Notes: generated by a model from the sequence alone, not told the origin. Positions 16,940 to 24,794 are shown, counted from the first letter of the stretch. The stretch is 39,557 bases of DNA from Streptomyces coryli (GCF_011044975.1 NZ_JAAKZV010000051.1:1-39557); one strand, 5' to 3'. Translations and numbers: made by a program.

Positions 16940-18011
16940 CGACGGCCTCCTTGCGGGCCTGCCCGGCTGGCGCCGGCTCGGCCTGGCCGAGGTCTTCAAG
17001 CGTCCGGTCGAGGATCATCAGCAGCCGGTTCTCCGGGGCGCGGGTCCCCAGCGCCCGCGAGTCGGCGGCGTCGGCGAGCCGCTCGCACTCCCGCCGGGTC
17101 ACCGGCAGCACCGGGTGCGGCAGCCCGCCGGTGCAGCCCCGCACGCACACCGCGGTGCCCCGCAGCAGGCGGGCGTAGCGCTGCCGGAAGGCTGCGTCGC
17201 GGGGCGTCCTGCGGTCCAGCGCCCGGCTGAGCGCGGCGACGTCGTCGGCCACCCGGCCGAGGGTGTCGAGGATCTCGTGGTCGACACGGCAGGCGGTACG
17301 GCCGGCCCCGCGCACCCTGACCCGCGGATTCCAGCGCAGGCTCTCGTGCGCCCGGTCCACCGCCCGGTGCGCCGCGCGCAGCGTCTCGGTCAGGTCCTCG
17401 CGCCACCCGCGGCCGAGGACGTCCTGCGGCCCGCGGTCCTCCGCGACGGCGGTGCCGAGACCGCGCAGCACACCGGCGAGCTCCCGCCGCAGCCGGTCCA
17501 GGGCGTCCTCGGCGGGCCGCAGCTGCAGCGGCGGGAACAGCAGGTTGCAGGTCAGGCCGCAGACCACGCCGATGGCGACCGCGACCAGGTGCCAGCTGAC
17601 CTCCTCGCCGAAGTGCCCGCGGCCGAGGAGGAGGACGAAGACGGCCGTGGTCGGCACGTGCAGCCCGCGGTGGCCGAGCCTGCTGTGGCCCGCGGCGAGC
17701 ATCGCCAGCAGCACCACGACGGCGAGGGCGGCCCAGGTGGGCCCGCCGAAGAGCAGCGCCGGTACGGCGATGAGCGCCCCGATCGCGCAGCCGCTGCCGT
17801 ACTGCATGCCGACGGTCACCGACTGATAGACGGTGGGGTGGACGGTCAGCAGGGCGGCGATCGCCGCGGGGTACTGCGGCCCGCCCGGCAGCAGCAGGCA
17901 CAGCCCCCAGGCGGCCACAGCCGCGACCGAGGCCCGCGCGGCCACCCGGAAACGCTCGGGCCAGGACGCCTCGGCGCCGTCCGGTGCGGCCGTGGCCCGT
18001 ATGGAGTGCAT
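16932..18011 (-). CDS. FUSC-family (aromatic acid exporter-like) membrane protein
   Basis: A 359-residue protein. An N-terminal half of about six helices (VAARASVAAVAAWGLCLLL, PAAIAALLTVHPTVYQSVTVG, ALIAVPALLFGG, LAVVVLLAMLAAG, TTAVFVLLLGRG, HLVAVAIGVVCGL) is followed by an Arg/Leu-rich cytoplasmic coiled region with Cys residues. This is half of the usual FUSC/ArAE layout, so it may work as a dimer. Relatives export aromatic acids or unknown small molecules; no substrate can be inferred here. GGGGG lies 8 nt before ATG 18011. The stop overlaps the PP2C start by 8 bp. It has no obvious task in glycopolymer synthesis. Confidence 0.75.
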   Translation of the reverse strand: MHSIRATAAPDGAEASWPERFRVAARASVAAVAAWGLCLLLPGGPQYPAAIAALLTVHPTVYQSVTVGMQYGSGCAIGALIAVPALLFGGPTWAALAVVVLLAMLAAGHSRLGHRGLHVPTTAVFVLLLGRGHFGEEVSWHLVAVAIGVVCGLTCNLLFPPLQLRPAEDALDRLRRELAGVLRGLGTAVAEDRGPQDVLGRGWREDLTETLRAAHRAVDRAHESLRWNPRVRVRGAGRTACRVDHEILDTLGRVADDVAALSRALDRRTPRDAAFRQRYARLLRGTAVCVRGCTGGLPHPVLPVTRRECERLADAADSRALGTRAPENRLLMILDRTLEDLGQAEPAPAGQARKEAVGV

Positions 18012-18034
18012 GGCGGCGCGGTCCCCCTAGCCTC

Positions 18035-18073
18035 AAGGTGCAATAAGTCCGTTTTCGACAGAAAACTCACCTT
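18035..18073. promoter_or_regulatory. Nested inverted repeats upstream of the FUSC gene
   Basis: Outer arms AAGGTG (18035-18040) and CACCTT (18068-18073) enclose an inner repeat TTTTC-GACA-GAAAA (18052-18065). The segment is AT-rich compared with its surroundings and lies 24-62 bp before the FUSC start. It may be an operator region for the FUSC-PP2C pair. Confidence 0.3.
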
Positions 18074-18086
18074 AAGGGAGTGACCT

Positions 18087-18102
18087 CCGTTACGCCAAAC
18101 GG
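18087..18102 (-). terminator. Short hairpin after the 178-residue protein gene
   Basis: CCGTT (18087-18091) and AACGG (18098-18102) form a 5-bp stem with a 6-nt loop directly after the TGA at 18104-18106 on the minus strand. It is weak but correctly placed to separate this gene from the FUSC-PP2C unit. Confidence 0.3.
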
Positions 18103-18103
18103 A

Positions 18104-18640
18104 TCACCCTCGGAGCACGACGAGCCGCCCCAGCGGATCCGTCGCCCCGCGCGCCGCGTGCCGCCGCAGCCGCCGCCGGTAGCGCACCTCGGGCAGCTCG
18201 AGCCCGGCCGGCACCGCGGCCTCCCGGGTCACCCCGAGCGCGGTCACCCGCAGCCCCACGGGCCAGGGCCGCTCGGGGAGCGTCCAGGGCAGGATCCGTA
18301 CGACGATGCGGGTCCCGTCGTCGACCGGCTCCAGGCTGACCAGATCCGCTACGGCCCCGTTGTTGAGGCGCACCGGCGCGTCGCCGAGGCACATCAGGTC
18401 CGGCAGCGAGCTGTGCGCGGTGATCATCAGCGCCCGCGGCCGCCCGCCCGCGTCCCGCTCCCAGCCGACGGAGGTGATCTCCAGCCGCTGCGCGTGCACG
18501 CGCTTCATGGTGAGGTCGGTGACCTCGAAGACCTCGTCCGGCGCGCTTCTGCCGGGCTCGAAGAACTCCTGCGATCCGGTGTACGCCCGCTGCCCGACCA
18601 CCACGATCTGGGACTCGGGTTCAACTCCTGCGACTGTCAC
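18104..18640 (-). CDS. Hypothetical protein, 178 residues
   Basis: I do not recognise this family. It starts with GTG 18640 (MTVAGVEPESQIVVVGQ), and GGGAG about 7 nt upstream supports the start. There is no signal peptide or membrane helix. The middle reads as alternating beta-strands (EVFEVTDLTMKRVHAQRLEITSV, ALMITAHSSLPDLMCLG, VRLNNGAVADLVSLEPVDDGTRIVVRILPW). Cys is rare, and the C-terminus is strongly basic (RYRRRLRRHAARG). It is flanked by its own hairpin and a 133-bp upstream gap, so it is probably transcribed alone. It lies between the LCP pair and the FUSC-PP2C unit, which gives little hint of function. Confidence 0.6.
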   Translation of the reverse strand: MTVAGVEPESQIVVVGQRAYTGSQEFFEPGRSAPDEVFEVTDLTMKRVHAQRLEITSVGWERDAGGRPRALMITAHSSLPDLMCLGDAPVRLNNGAVADLVSLEPVDDGTRIVVRILPWTLPERPWPVGLRVTALGVTREAAVPAGLELPEVRYRRRLRRHAARGATDPLGRLVVLRG

Positions 18641-18773
18641 GGCTGTCTCCCATTGGCGACGATATGAAGGGCCTTGCTCGGTGACGTCGAATGGGCCAAC
18701 TCGCCCTGCTGCATTGGAGTTACGTTTCCCCGAACGGATGCACTCATCTGGCCTAGCAGCGTGGGAATGGGAA

Positions 18774-19739
18774 TTACGAATTATCCTTCCGCAGCCGCGA
18801 AAAGAGCTTTCCCGCCGCCGGCTCCTTCAGCGCCAGCCGGTTACGGTCGGCGGGATGCGGCCGCACCGGGACCGTACGGAAGCGGAACTCGCTGTCCGGC
18901 ACCGAACGCACCTGACTCAGCAGGCCGTACAGCTCCTCCAGCGACCCGAGCCCGGGATCGGCGGTCAGCGCCTGGGTGCCGGCGTCGAGCACGCCGTAGA
19001 GCTTGTCGGGCCGGGTGAGCGTCCCGGCCTCACGCACCTGCCGCGTCGCCTTCTTGAGGAACGCCTGCTGCCGCCGGATCCGGCTGGAGTCACTGCCGTC
19101 GGCGACGCCCTTGCGGGTGCGCATGTATCCGAGCGCCTGGTCCCCGTTGAGCACCTGCTCACCGGCCGGCAGCGACAGCTGGGCACGCCGGTCGTGCAGC
19201 GGCTTCTTCAGCTTTACGGGCACGCCGCCGACGGCGTCGACGACCTCCTTGAAGCCGTCGAAGTCGACATTGAGATGGTGATCGACGCGCACCTTGGTCA
19301 GCTTCTCGATGGTCCGGATCGTGCAGGCCGCTCCCCCGTAGTGATACGACCAGTTGAGCTGCCCCTGCTTCCCGCCGGGCGCCCCGGCGCGATTGCCGAC
19401 CGCCTTGCAGCGCGGAATGTCCACCATCAGATCCCGCGGAAAACTGGTGACCGAGGCCCGCCCGCCCCCGTCGGCGACATGCAGCAGCATGATGGTGTCG
19501 GACCGCGCGTCACCCCGGCTGATCTCGTCACCGCGATTGTCGGACCCGAGCAGCAGAATGTTCTGCCCCGGGGTGTCGGCCACCCGCTCCCGCTCATCGG
19601 CGAGCGCGGCCACGGCGGAGTTGTCGATACGGATATTGCCGTCGAGCGAGGTGAACATGGAATGCCCGATGGCGGCGGTGGCGAGCACCGTACCGGCGAG
19701 CACGAAGGGCAGGGTCTTTAATACGGTGCGCGTCCTCAC
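18774..19739 (-). CDS. LCP-family glycopolymer ligase with a TTA codon
   Basis: A 321-residue LytR-CpsA-Psr protein: one N-terminal membrane helix (about 10-27), then an extracellular LCP domain. Key parts are ILLLGSDNR, RSDTIMLLHV, SFPRDLMVDIP, VDFDGFKEVVDAVGGV, and SSRIRRQQAFLKKA with the Arg residues that bind the polyprenyl pyrophosphate. LCP enzymes move glycopolymers from the lipid carrier to peptidoglycan at the outer membrane face. It starts with GTG 19739, overlapping the stop of the upstream LCP gene (GTGA), so it is translationally coupled. Codon 7 is TTA (19719-19721), a codon read by the developmental bldA tRNA in streptomycetes. The next in-frame start would cut into the anchor helix, so the TTA is almost certainly translated. 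Confidence 0.88.
   Translation of the reverse strand: MRTRTVLKTLPFVLAGTVLATAAIGHSMFTSLDGNIRIDNSAVAALADERERVADTPGQNILLLGSDNRGDEISRGDARSDTIMLLHVADGGGRASVTSFPRDLMVDIPRCKAVGNRAGAPGGKQGQLNWSYHYGGAACTIRTIEKLTKVRVDHHLNVDFDGFKEVVDAVGGVPVKLKKPLHDRRAQLSLPAGEQVLNGDQALGYMRTRKGVADGSDSSRIRRQQAFLKKATRQVREAGTLTRPDKLYGVLDAGTQALTADPGLGSLEELYGLLSQVRSVPDSEFRFRTVPVRPHPADRNRLALKEPAAGKLFSRLRKDNS
19719..19721 (-). promoter_or_regulatory. TTA codon (possible bldA dependence)
   Basis: Codon 7 of the LCP gene reads TTA on the minus strand (GTA TTA AAG, giving Val-Leu-Lys). I found no other in-frame TTA among the genes I assigned. In Streptomyces such early TTA codons make translation depend on the bldA leucyl-tRNA. 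Confidence 0.65.
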
Positions 19740-20746
19740 GCCCGGGACGCCGCCCGCCGGTCCGTGCGCAGCGCGGCGAAGAGCTGCTGCGCCTGCGGCT
19801 CGCGGGTGATGAGACGGTTGGGGTCCTCGGGATAAATCATGCTGGGCGTGGACCTGAAGGCGATCCGGTCCTCCGGGATCTCACGGAACTTCTCCGCCAG
19901 CGCGTACAGCTCGGAGACGGAATTGAGCCCCGGGTCGGTGGTCAGCGAAGAAGTCGCCGCCTTCAGGATGGCGTGCAGCTTGCGCGGGTCGCTGAGCGTC
20001 CCCTTGTCCTTCACCTTGTCGGCGAGCAGCCCGAGGAATTCATGCTGCCGGCGGATCCGATTCGCGTCACTGCCGTCACCGACGTGGACGCGGGCGCGCA
20101 CGTAGGCGAGGGCGTCCTCGTCGCGGAGCACCTGACGGCCGGCGGGCACATCGAGGCCGACATTGGGATCCTCCTCCGCCTCGGGGAGATCCACCTCGAC
20201 TCCGCCGACCGCGTTCACGATCTTCTTGAAGCCGGCGAAGTCGACGACCATGTGGTGATCGGCGCGGATATTGGTGAGCTTCTCGAAGGTGCGGACGGTG
20301 CAGGCCGTACCCCCGGTCTCAAAGGTCCAGTTGAACTGCGTCCGCTGCTCCTGCACCCACTCCCCCGACCTGCTCTTGCAGCGCGGCGTGTAGACCAGCA
20401 GATCCCGCGGGATATTGACCACCTCGGCCCGCTTCTGCCGCTCGGAGAGGTGGATCAGCATGACGGTGTCGGAGCGGACGCTGCCGGGGGTGGCATTGCC
20501 GTACCGGCCGTCGGGGGCCGAGCGGTCGTCGGAGCCGATCACGAGGATGTTCTGAGTGCCGGGCGGGCCGGCCGGTGGGCGGTCGCTGCCGGCGAGAGAC
20601 CGGGCGGCGGTCGTATCGGTGCGGATATTCCCGTCCAGGGAACGGAACATGAGCCAGGTGCCCAGGGAGCCGGTCACCACAAATGCGGCGGTGCCGATCG
20701 CGGCGATCCGCAGCGCCTTCCGTCGACTGATCGCGGGGATCCTCAT
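19736..20746 (-). CDS. LCP-family glycopolymer ligase
   Basis: A 336-residue LytR-CpsA-Psr protein, first of a tandem pair. A basic N-terminus (MRIPAISRRKALR) leads into one membrane helix, then the LCP domain: ILVIGSDDRS, RSDTVMLIHL, NIPRDLLVYTPRCKS, FNWTFETGGTACTVRT, VDFAGFKKIVNAVGGV, and ANRIRRQHEFL with the lipid-phosphate-binding Arg residues. Both paralogues share SLDGNIR just after the helix and the two Cys positions (PRCK and ACT.RT), which may form a disulfide outside the cell. ATG 20746 is chosen because GAGGTGG lies upstream; a GTG five codons earlier (20761) is an alternative. Unlike its partner it contains no TTA codon. Confidence 0.88.
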   Translation of the reverse strand: MRIPAISRRKALRIAAIGTAAFVVTGSLGTWLMFRSLDGNIRTDTTAARSLAGSDRPPAGPPGTQNILVIGSDDRSAPDGRYGNATPGSVRSDTVMLIHLSERQKRAEVVNIPRDLLVYTPRCKSRSGEWVQEQRTQFNWTFETGGTACTVRTFEKLTNIRADHHMVVDFAGFKKIVNAVGGVEVDLPEAEEDPNVGLDVPAGRQVLRDEDALAYVRARVHVGDGSDANRIRRQHEFLGLLADKVKDKGTLSDPRKLHAILKAATSSLTTDPGLNSVSELYALAEKFREIPEDRIAFRSTPSMIYPEDPNRLITREPQAQQLFAALRTDRRAASRA

Positions 20747-20862
20747 CACCGACCACCTCACTGTTGCCCATCCGAATTAATCGGAAAATAGCAATCAGTG
20801 TTGAAGTATGCCGGTATTACTTACGGGCATGTTCCCGAGGTGTACCGCAATGGCGCTGCTTG

Positions 20863-21675
20863 CTATCGGCGCCCGCGGGCGATGAGGCCGAAGGTCGTCC
20901 GCGGCCCGCGCCGCTCCCCCAGCTGCTGCAGCAACGGCGACTGGGTCGACCAATAGCGCTCCACGCCGACGTCCGCGAAGCACTCGGCCAGCAGGTCCCG
21001 CAGCGCCAGTTCGTCCACTCCATCGCGTACGACGTGGTACTCCACCATGTCCGCGGGGTTGCTCTCGTCGCGGATGCCCCGCAGCCGGCGCACCCGGGTC
21101 GCGAGCCCGCGCTGCAGCTGCCCCTGCCCCAGCCGCCAGAGGAAGTACGCCCCGCGGTCGGCGGCCATGGAGACGGTGCCGCGCCGCGGGTACCAGAGCG
21201 GGTCCTGGTAGCTGACGAACGCGCCGCCCGGCACGACGCGATCGGTCAGCCGGCGCACGCTGCGGACGTAGTCGGGGATGTGGTGCAGCACCGAGATGCA
21301 CACGACGAGGTCCACCGGGTCGCCGCGCAGGGCGCGCTCGCCGTCCGCGTCGTGCAGCACGGTGACGCGGTCGTTGTGGCGGAAGCGGCGGCGCAGGAAG
21401 GAGGCGCTCGGCTCGCTCATCTCGGTCACCGTCACCTCGGCGCCGGCCGCGACCAGGTGGTCGGTGAACGTGCCGTGTCCGGCGCCCACTTCCAGGACCC
21501 GGCAGCGGCCGTTCGTCTCCTGGATCTCGCCGATCACGCCGTGCAGCGAGCCGATCAGCCGCTCCCTCAGGCTGTGGTGGCGGATGTGCGGGGAGCCGGC
21601 CGCGTAGTCGTGGCCCTCCCCGTGTTCGTGCTCTTGCAGCGTGCCCATGGAGGGCGGCGTACGGAGATCAGCCAT
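20863..21675 (-). CDS. SAM-dependent methyltransferase
   Basis: A 270-residue class I methyltransferase (Methyltransf_11/25 type). Motif I is CRVLEVGAGHGTFTDHL, then VTVTEMSEPSASFL, DLVVCISVLHHIPDYV (motif II region) and GGAFVSYQDPLWYP. The region after it has an Arg-rich helix and ESNPADMVEYHVVRDGVDEL, as in small-molecule or sugar methyltransferases. The substrate is unknown. ATG 21675 is the best start on protein grounds, but no clear ribosome site precedes it; 21648 is possible. It lies 46 bp downstream of the tyrosine phosphatase gene in the same direction, so it is probably in that operon. It is followed by a roughly 116-bp AT-richer gap with the promoter of the LCP pair. Confidence 0.75.
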   Translation of the reverse strand: MADLRTPPSMGTLQEHEHGEGHDYAAGSPHIRHHSLRERLIGSLHGVIGEIQETNGRCRVLEVGAGHGTFTDHLVAAGAEVTVTEMSEPSASFLRRRFRHNDRVTVLHDADGERALRGDPVDLVVCISVLHHIPDYVRSVRRLTDRVVPGGAFVSYQDPLWYPRRGTVSMAADRGAYFLWRLGQGQLQRGLATRVRRLRGIRDESNPADMVEYHVVRDGVDELALRDLLAECFADVGVERYWSTQSPLLQQLGERRGPRTTFGLIARGRR

Positions 21676-21721
21676 GGCACCGGACGGTAGCCGCGGCCGG
21701 CGGCGGGGCGGGGCGGGCGCC

Positions 21722-22222
21722 TCAGCGCGTCGCCGCAAACAACCGTTCGGCGGAGCGGGATCCGAGCAGGCGCGCCAGCTCGCTCACCTGGCGGGCGATG
21801 CGGTCCGCGCAGGCGTGCATGACGTCCTCGGGGCGGCCGTACGGGTCCGCGATGTCGTCGGCGTCCGGGGCGGGCGGCGGCACCCGGGGGCCGCCGCCCA
21901 GCCGCACGTACTCGGCGAGGGTGAAGCAGCGCGCCATGGCCGCCGGGTGCAGCCGGACCGCGGCCTCGCGGTGCTCGCGGGCCATGCCGAGCACGAGGTC
22001 GGCGCCGGCCACCGCGGCGGATTCGAGGCGGCGGGCCGCGAAGCCTCCGGGATCGCCGCCCAGGGCGGCCAGTTGCGTCGCGGCCAGCGGCTCCATGGGG
22101 CTGCCGGGCCGGGCGTGGGTGCCGGCGCTGGCTGCCGCCGCCCCCGGCAGCATCCGCGCCAGCAGCCGCTCCGCCATCGGGGACCGGCAGATGTTCCCGG
22201 TGCAGACGAACAGGACCCGCAT
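21722..22222 (-). CDS. Low-molecular-weight protein tyrosine phosphatase
   Basis: A 166-residue LMW-PTP. The P-loop VCTGNICRSPMAE carries the CX5R(S) signature (Cys7, Arg13). The general-acid loop is present as DADDIADPYGRP, and the final helix is basic. In capsule and exopolysaccharide operons this enzyme (Wzb/CpsB-like) dephosphorylates the partner BY-kinase to cycle polymer export. Here it directly follows the Wzz/BY-kinase gene: GTG 22228 overlaps that gene's stop as GTGA, and ATG 22222 two codons later starts the canonical MRVLFVC. Either could be used. The residues visible are complete for activity. The middle contains Ala/Gly-rich variable sequence only. Confidence 0.9.
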   Translation of the reverse strand: MRVLFVCTGNICRSPMAERLLARMLPGAAAASAGTHARPGSPMEPLAATQLAALGGDPGGFAARRLESAAVAGADLVLGMAREHREAAVRLHPAAMARCFTLAEYVRLGGGPRVPPPAPDADDIADPYGRPEDVMHACADRIARQVSELARLLGSRSAERLFAATR

Positions 22223-22224
22223 CG

Positions 22225-23631
22225 TCACCGCGCCCCCGCCTTGTGCCGCTGCGGCTTGACCGCGCCGTCGGCGGGCTTGCCCTGCTGGCGCAGCGGGGCG
22301 TAGCCGTATCCGTAGCCGAGGCTCTTCGGCAGCACGGCGCGGTTGAGTACGCCGCCGAGCAGGTGCGCGCCGACCCCGGTGAGCGACGCGTGCGCGGCCC
22401 GTACCCGGTCCGCGGGGGTGTGGCCGGCGCGCACCACCATCACCACGCCGTCGGCGAGCGGCGCCAGGCCCGCCGTGTCCGCGACCGGCAGCACCGGCGG
22501 GCTGTCGACGACCACGACGTCGTATTCGTCGGCGAGTTCGCGGAGCACGTTGCGGATACGGTCCGAGGAGAGCAGCTCGGCAGGGTTCGGGGGGATCGGC
22601 CCGGCGGCCAGGACCCGGAGCTTGCCGCCGTCGGCGCCCTGCATCGTGCTCTTGATGTCGGCGGCGCCGATCAGCACGCTGGTGAGTCCGGCGTCCTCGA
22701 TGAGGCCGAGCGTGCGCGCGACCCGCGGGCGGCGCAGGTCGGCGTCGACAAGGCAGGTCTTCAGGCCCGCCTCGGCCAGCGACAGCGCCAGGCTGACGGA
22801 GGTGGACGTCTTGCCCTCGCCGGCCAGGGCGCTGGTCACGACGATGACCCGGGGCTCGCGGTCCACGAGGGCGAACTGCAGGTTGGTGCGCAGCAGCCGG
22901 AAGGCCTCGGCGCGGGCCGAGTAGCCGGCGCTGTTGACCAGTGGATTGTCGGAGCTGGTGCGCTCGTTGGGGATGGCGCCGAGCACGGTGAACTCGGTGG
23001 ATTCGCCCAGGCCCTCGGCGGTCTTGATGGTGGTGTCGAGGGTCTCGCGCAGCAGGGCGGCGGCGACGCCGGCGAAGAGCCCGAGGGCGAGGCCTGCCAG
23101 CAGGTTGAGCAGCGGCCGGGGCGAGACGGGTTCCTTCGGGGTGGCGGCGTCCTGCGTGACGCCGAGCTTCACCGGTGAGGACTTGGCGTCGTCGGGGGTC
23201 TCCAGGCGCTGGACGACCGTGGCGAGCCGGTCCGCGACCGCGTCGGCGATGCGCGCGGCCCGCTTGGGCTTCGCGTCCCTGACGGTGACGTCGATCAGGA
23301 CGGTGTTCAGGGCGGCGCTCGCCGTGATGCGGCCGGCCAGCGCGTCCGGGCTCATGCGCAGGCCGAGCTTCTTCACCACCGGCCCGGTGACCGCCCGGCT
23401 GGCCGCGATCCCGGTGTACGACTGCACCCGGTCCTGGGTGTACATGCCGCCCTGTTGCAGCTGGGCGGTGTCGTCGGCCGTACGCGTCGAGACGAACAGC
23501 TGGCTGCGCGCCTCGTACATCGGGGTCGTCGTGAGCGTCGCCACGCTGCCCGCGGCAAGCCCGAGGACGATCCCGAGCACGATGCTGGGCCAGCGCCGCG
23601 TCGCGACCTTGATGCACGCGCGAATGTCCAC
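22225..23631 (-). CDS. Wzz-BY-kinase fusion (chain-length regulator/tyrosine kinase)
   Basis: A 468-residue protein. It has a Wzz-type region with membrane helices at about 17-36 and 174-194 and an outside loop between them. A cytoplasmic P-loop kinase domain follows. Walker A is LAGEGKTSTS (269-278), Walker A' is LVDADLRRP (294-302) and Walker B is VVVVDSPPVL. The C-terminal Tyr cluster is short (Tyr440, 442, 444 in GYGYGYAP). This is the single-chain Wzc layout rather than the split CapA/CapB layout of many Gram-positives. The family couples autophosphorylation to polymer length. It starts with GTG 23631, preceded by AAAGGTGG. Its phosphatase follows with a 4-bp overlap. Confidence 0.9.
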   Translation of the reverse strand: MDIRACIKVATRRWPSIVLGIVLGLAAGSVATLTTTPMYEARSQLFVSTRTADDTAQLQQGGMYTQDRVQSYTGIAASRAVTGPVVKKLGLRMSPDALAGRITASAALNTVLIDVTVRDAKPKRAARIADAVADRLATVVQRLETPDDAKSSPVKLGVTQDAATPKEPVSPRPLLNLLAGLALGLFAGVAAALLRETLDTTIKTAEGLGESTEFTVLGAIPNERTSSDNPLVNSAGYSARAEAFRLLRTNLQFALVDREPRVIVVTSALAGEGKTSTSVSLALSLAEAGLKTCLVDADLRRPRVARTLGLIEDAGLTSVLIGAADIKSTMQGADGGKLRVLAAGPIPPNPAELLSSDRIRNVLRELADEYDVVVVDSPPVLPVADTAGLAPLADGVVMVVRAGHTPADRVRAAHASLTGVGAHLLGGVLNRAVLPKSLGYGYGYAPLRQQGKPADGAVKPQRHKAGAR

Positions 23632-23698
23632 CTGTCCACCTTTTCCGTATACGCCCGTTTCTCCGGGGCGAGATTACGTTCGGCTCGCTGCCGGTTTG

Positions 23699-24640
23699 CT
23701 ACGGCGCGCTGGGGGCGTCCGCGAACCAGGCGATGGTCCGGCGCAGCCCTTCCGCGACGGACGTGGACGGCTGCCAGTCGAGCTTCGTGCGGGCCAGCTC
23801 GATGTTGGGACGGCGCCGCTTCGGGTCGTCCTCGGGCAGCGGGATCATCGTGATGCCGGACGTGCTGCCGGTCAGCTCGCGGATCCACTCGGCGAGTTCG
23901 AGCATGGACAGCTCGTGCGGGTTGCCGAGGTTCACCGGGCCGGCGATGTCGCTGCCCAGCATCCGCATGACGCCGCCGACCAGGTCGTCGACGTAGCAGA
24001 GGGAACGGGTCTGGGAGCCGTCGCCGGTCACCGTCATGGGGTCGCCGGTGAGCGCCTGCCGGATGAGGTTGGGGACCACGCGGCCGTCGCCCGCGCGCAT
24101 CCGCGGGCCGAAGGTGTTGAAGATCCGGATGATGCCGGCGTTCGTCCCCCGCTCGCGGACGTACGCGGCGGCGAGGGCCTCGGCGTAGCGCTTGGCCTCG
24201 TCGTAACAGCTGCGCGGGCCGACCGGGTTGACGTTGCCCCAGTAGCCTTCGGTCTGCGGGTGTACCTCCGGGTCCCCGTACACCTCGGAGGTGGAGGCGA
24301 GCACGAAGCGGGCGTCGTTACGGGCGGCGAGCTCGAGCGCGTTGCGGGTGCCCTCGGCGCCGGTGCGGAGCGTGTACAGCGGCCGCTTCAGGTAGTCGAT
24401 GGGGGAAGCGGGCGAGGCGAAGTGCAGGACCGCGTCGACCTTCCCCGCGACGCCGATGCCGTGCACGATGTCGCCCTGCACGAGCTTGAAGCCGCGGCGG
24501 TGGGTCAGGCCCGCCACGTTGGCGGGGCGACCGGTGGAGAAGTCGTCCAGACACCAGACCTCGTCGTAGCCGCTGTCGAAGAGTCGCTCGCACAAGTGCG
24601 AGCCGATGAAGCCCGCCCCGCCGGTCACCACGGCTCGCAT
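23699..24640 (-). CDS. UDP-glucuronate decarboxylase (UDP-xylose synthase)
   Basis: A 313-residue extended SDR enzyme. The NAD-binding loop is TGGAGFIGSH (6-15). Characteristic UXS features are HFASPASPIDYL, STSEVYGDPEVHPQTE, YWGNVNPVGPRSCYDEAKR with the Tyr-x3-Lys pair, and IFNTFGPRM. These distinguish the family from UDP-glucose epimerases and dTDP-glucose dehydratases. The reaction converts UDP-glucuronate to UDP-xylose plus CO2 in the cytoplasm. It therefore predicts xylose, or a xylose-derived pentose, in the polymer. No UDP-glucose dehydrogenase is visible in the window, so UDP-glucuronate must come from elsewhere. GGGAG lies about 10 nt before the ATG. It is divergent from the adjacent GT2 gene. 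Confidence 0.85.
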   Translation of the reverse strand: MRAVVTGGAGFIGSHLCERLFDSGYDEVWCLDDFSTGRPANVAGLTHRRGFKLVQGDIVHGIGVAGKVDAVLHFASPASPIDYLKRPLYTLRTGAEGTRNALELAARNDARFVLASTSEVYGDPEVHPQTEGYWGNVNPVGPRSCYDEAKRYAEALAAAYVRERGTNAGIIRIFNTFGPRMRAGDGRVVPNLIRQALTGDPMTVTGDGSQTRSLCYVDDLVGGVMRMLGSDIAGPVNLGNPHELSMLELAEWIRELTGSTSGITMIPLPEDDPKRRRPNIELARTKLDWQPSTSVAEGLRRTIAWFADAPSAP

Positions 24641-24794
24641 ATCAGGTCGTCTCCCAGTTGCTCATGTTCGGTGCCAGGTCGAGCCCGCGGAGTGGCTGTG
24701 GTCGGGGCCCAGGCACATCGTGAGAGGATCAGACCCCGATTACGCACCATTTGTTCCGAATAGTCGTGATCTTTGCTCGAAAGGACCAGCCGGA

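Noticed and set aside
18697-18724. CGTAAC on the minus strand as a BldN-type -35
   Set aside because: The hexamer at the expected -10 distance matches CGTTGA poorly, so it does not reach a reportable level.
24720-24760. GGAAC followed by TCTGAT as a SigE-type promoter for the UXS gene
   Set aside because: The spacing is about three bases too long for that sigma factor.
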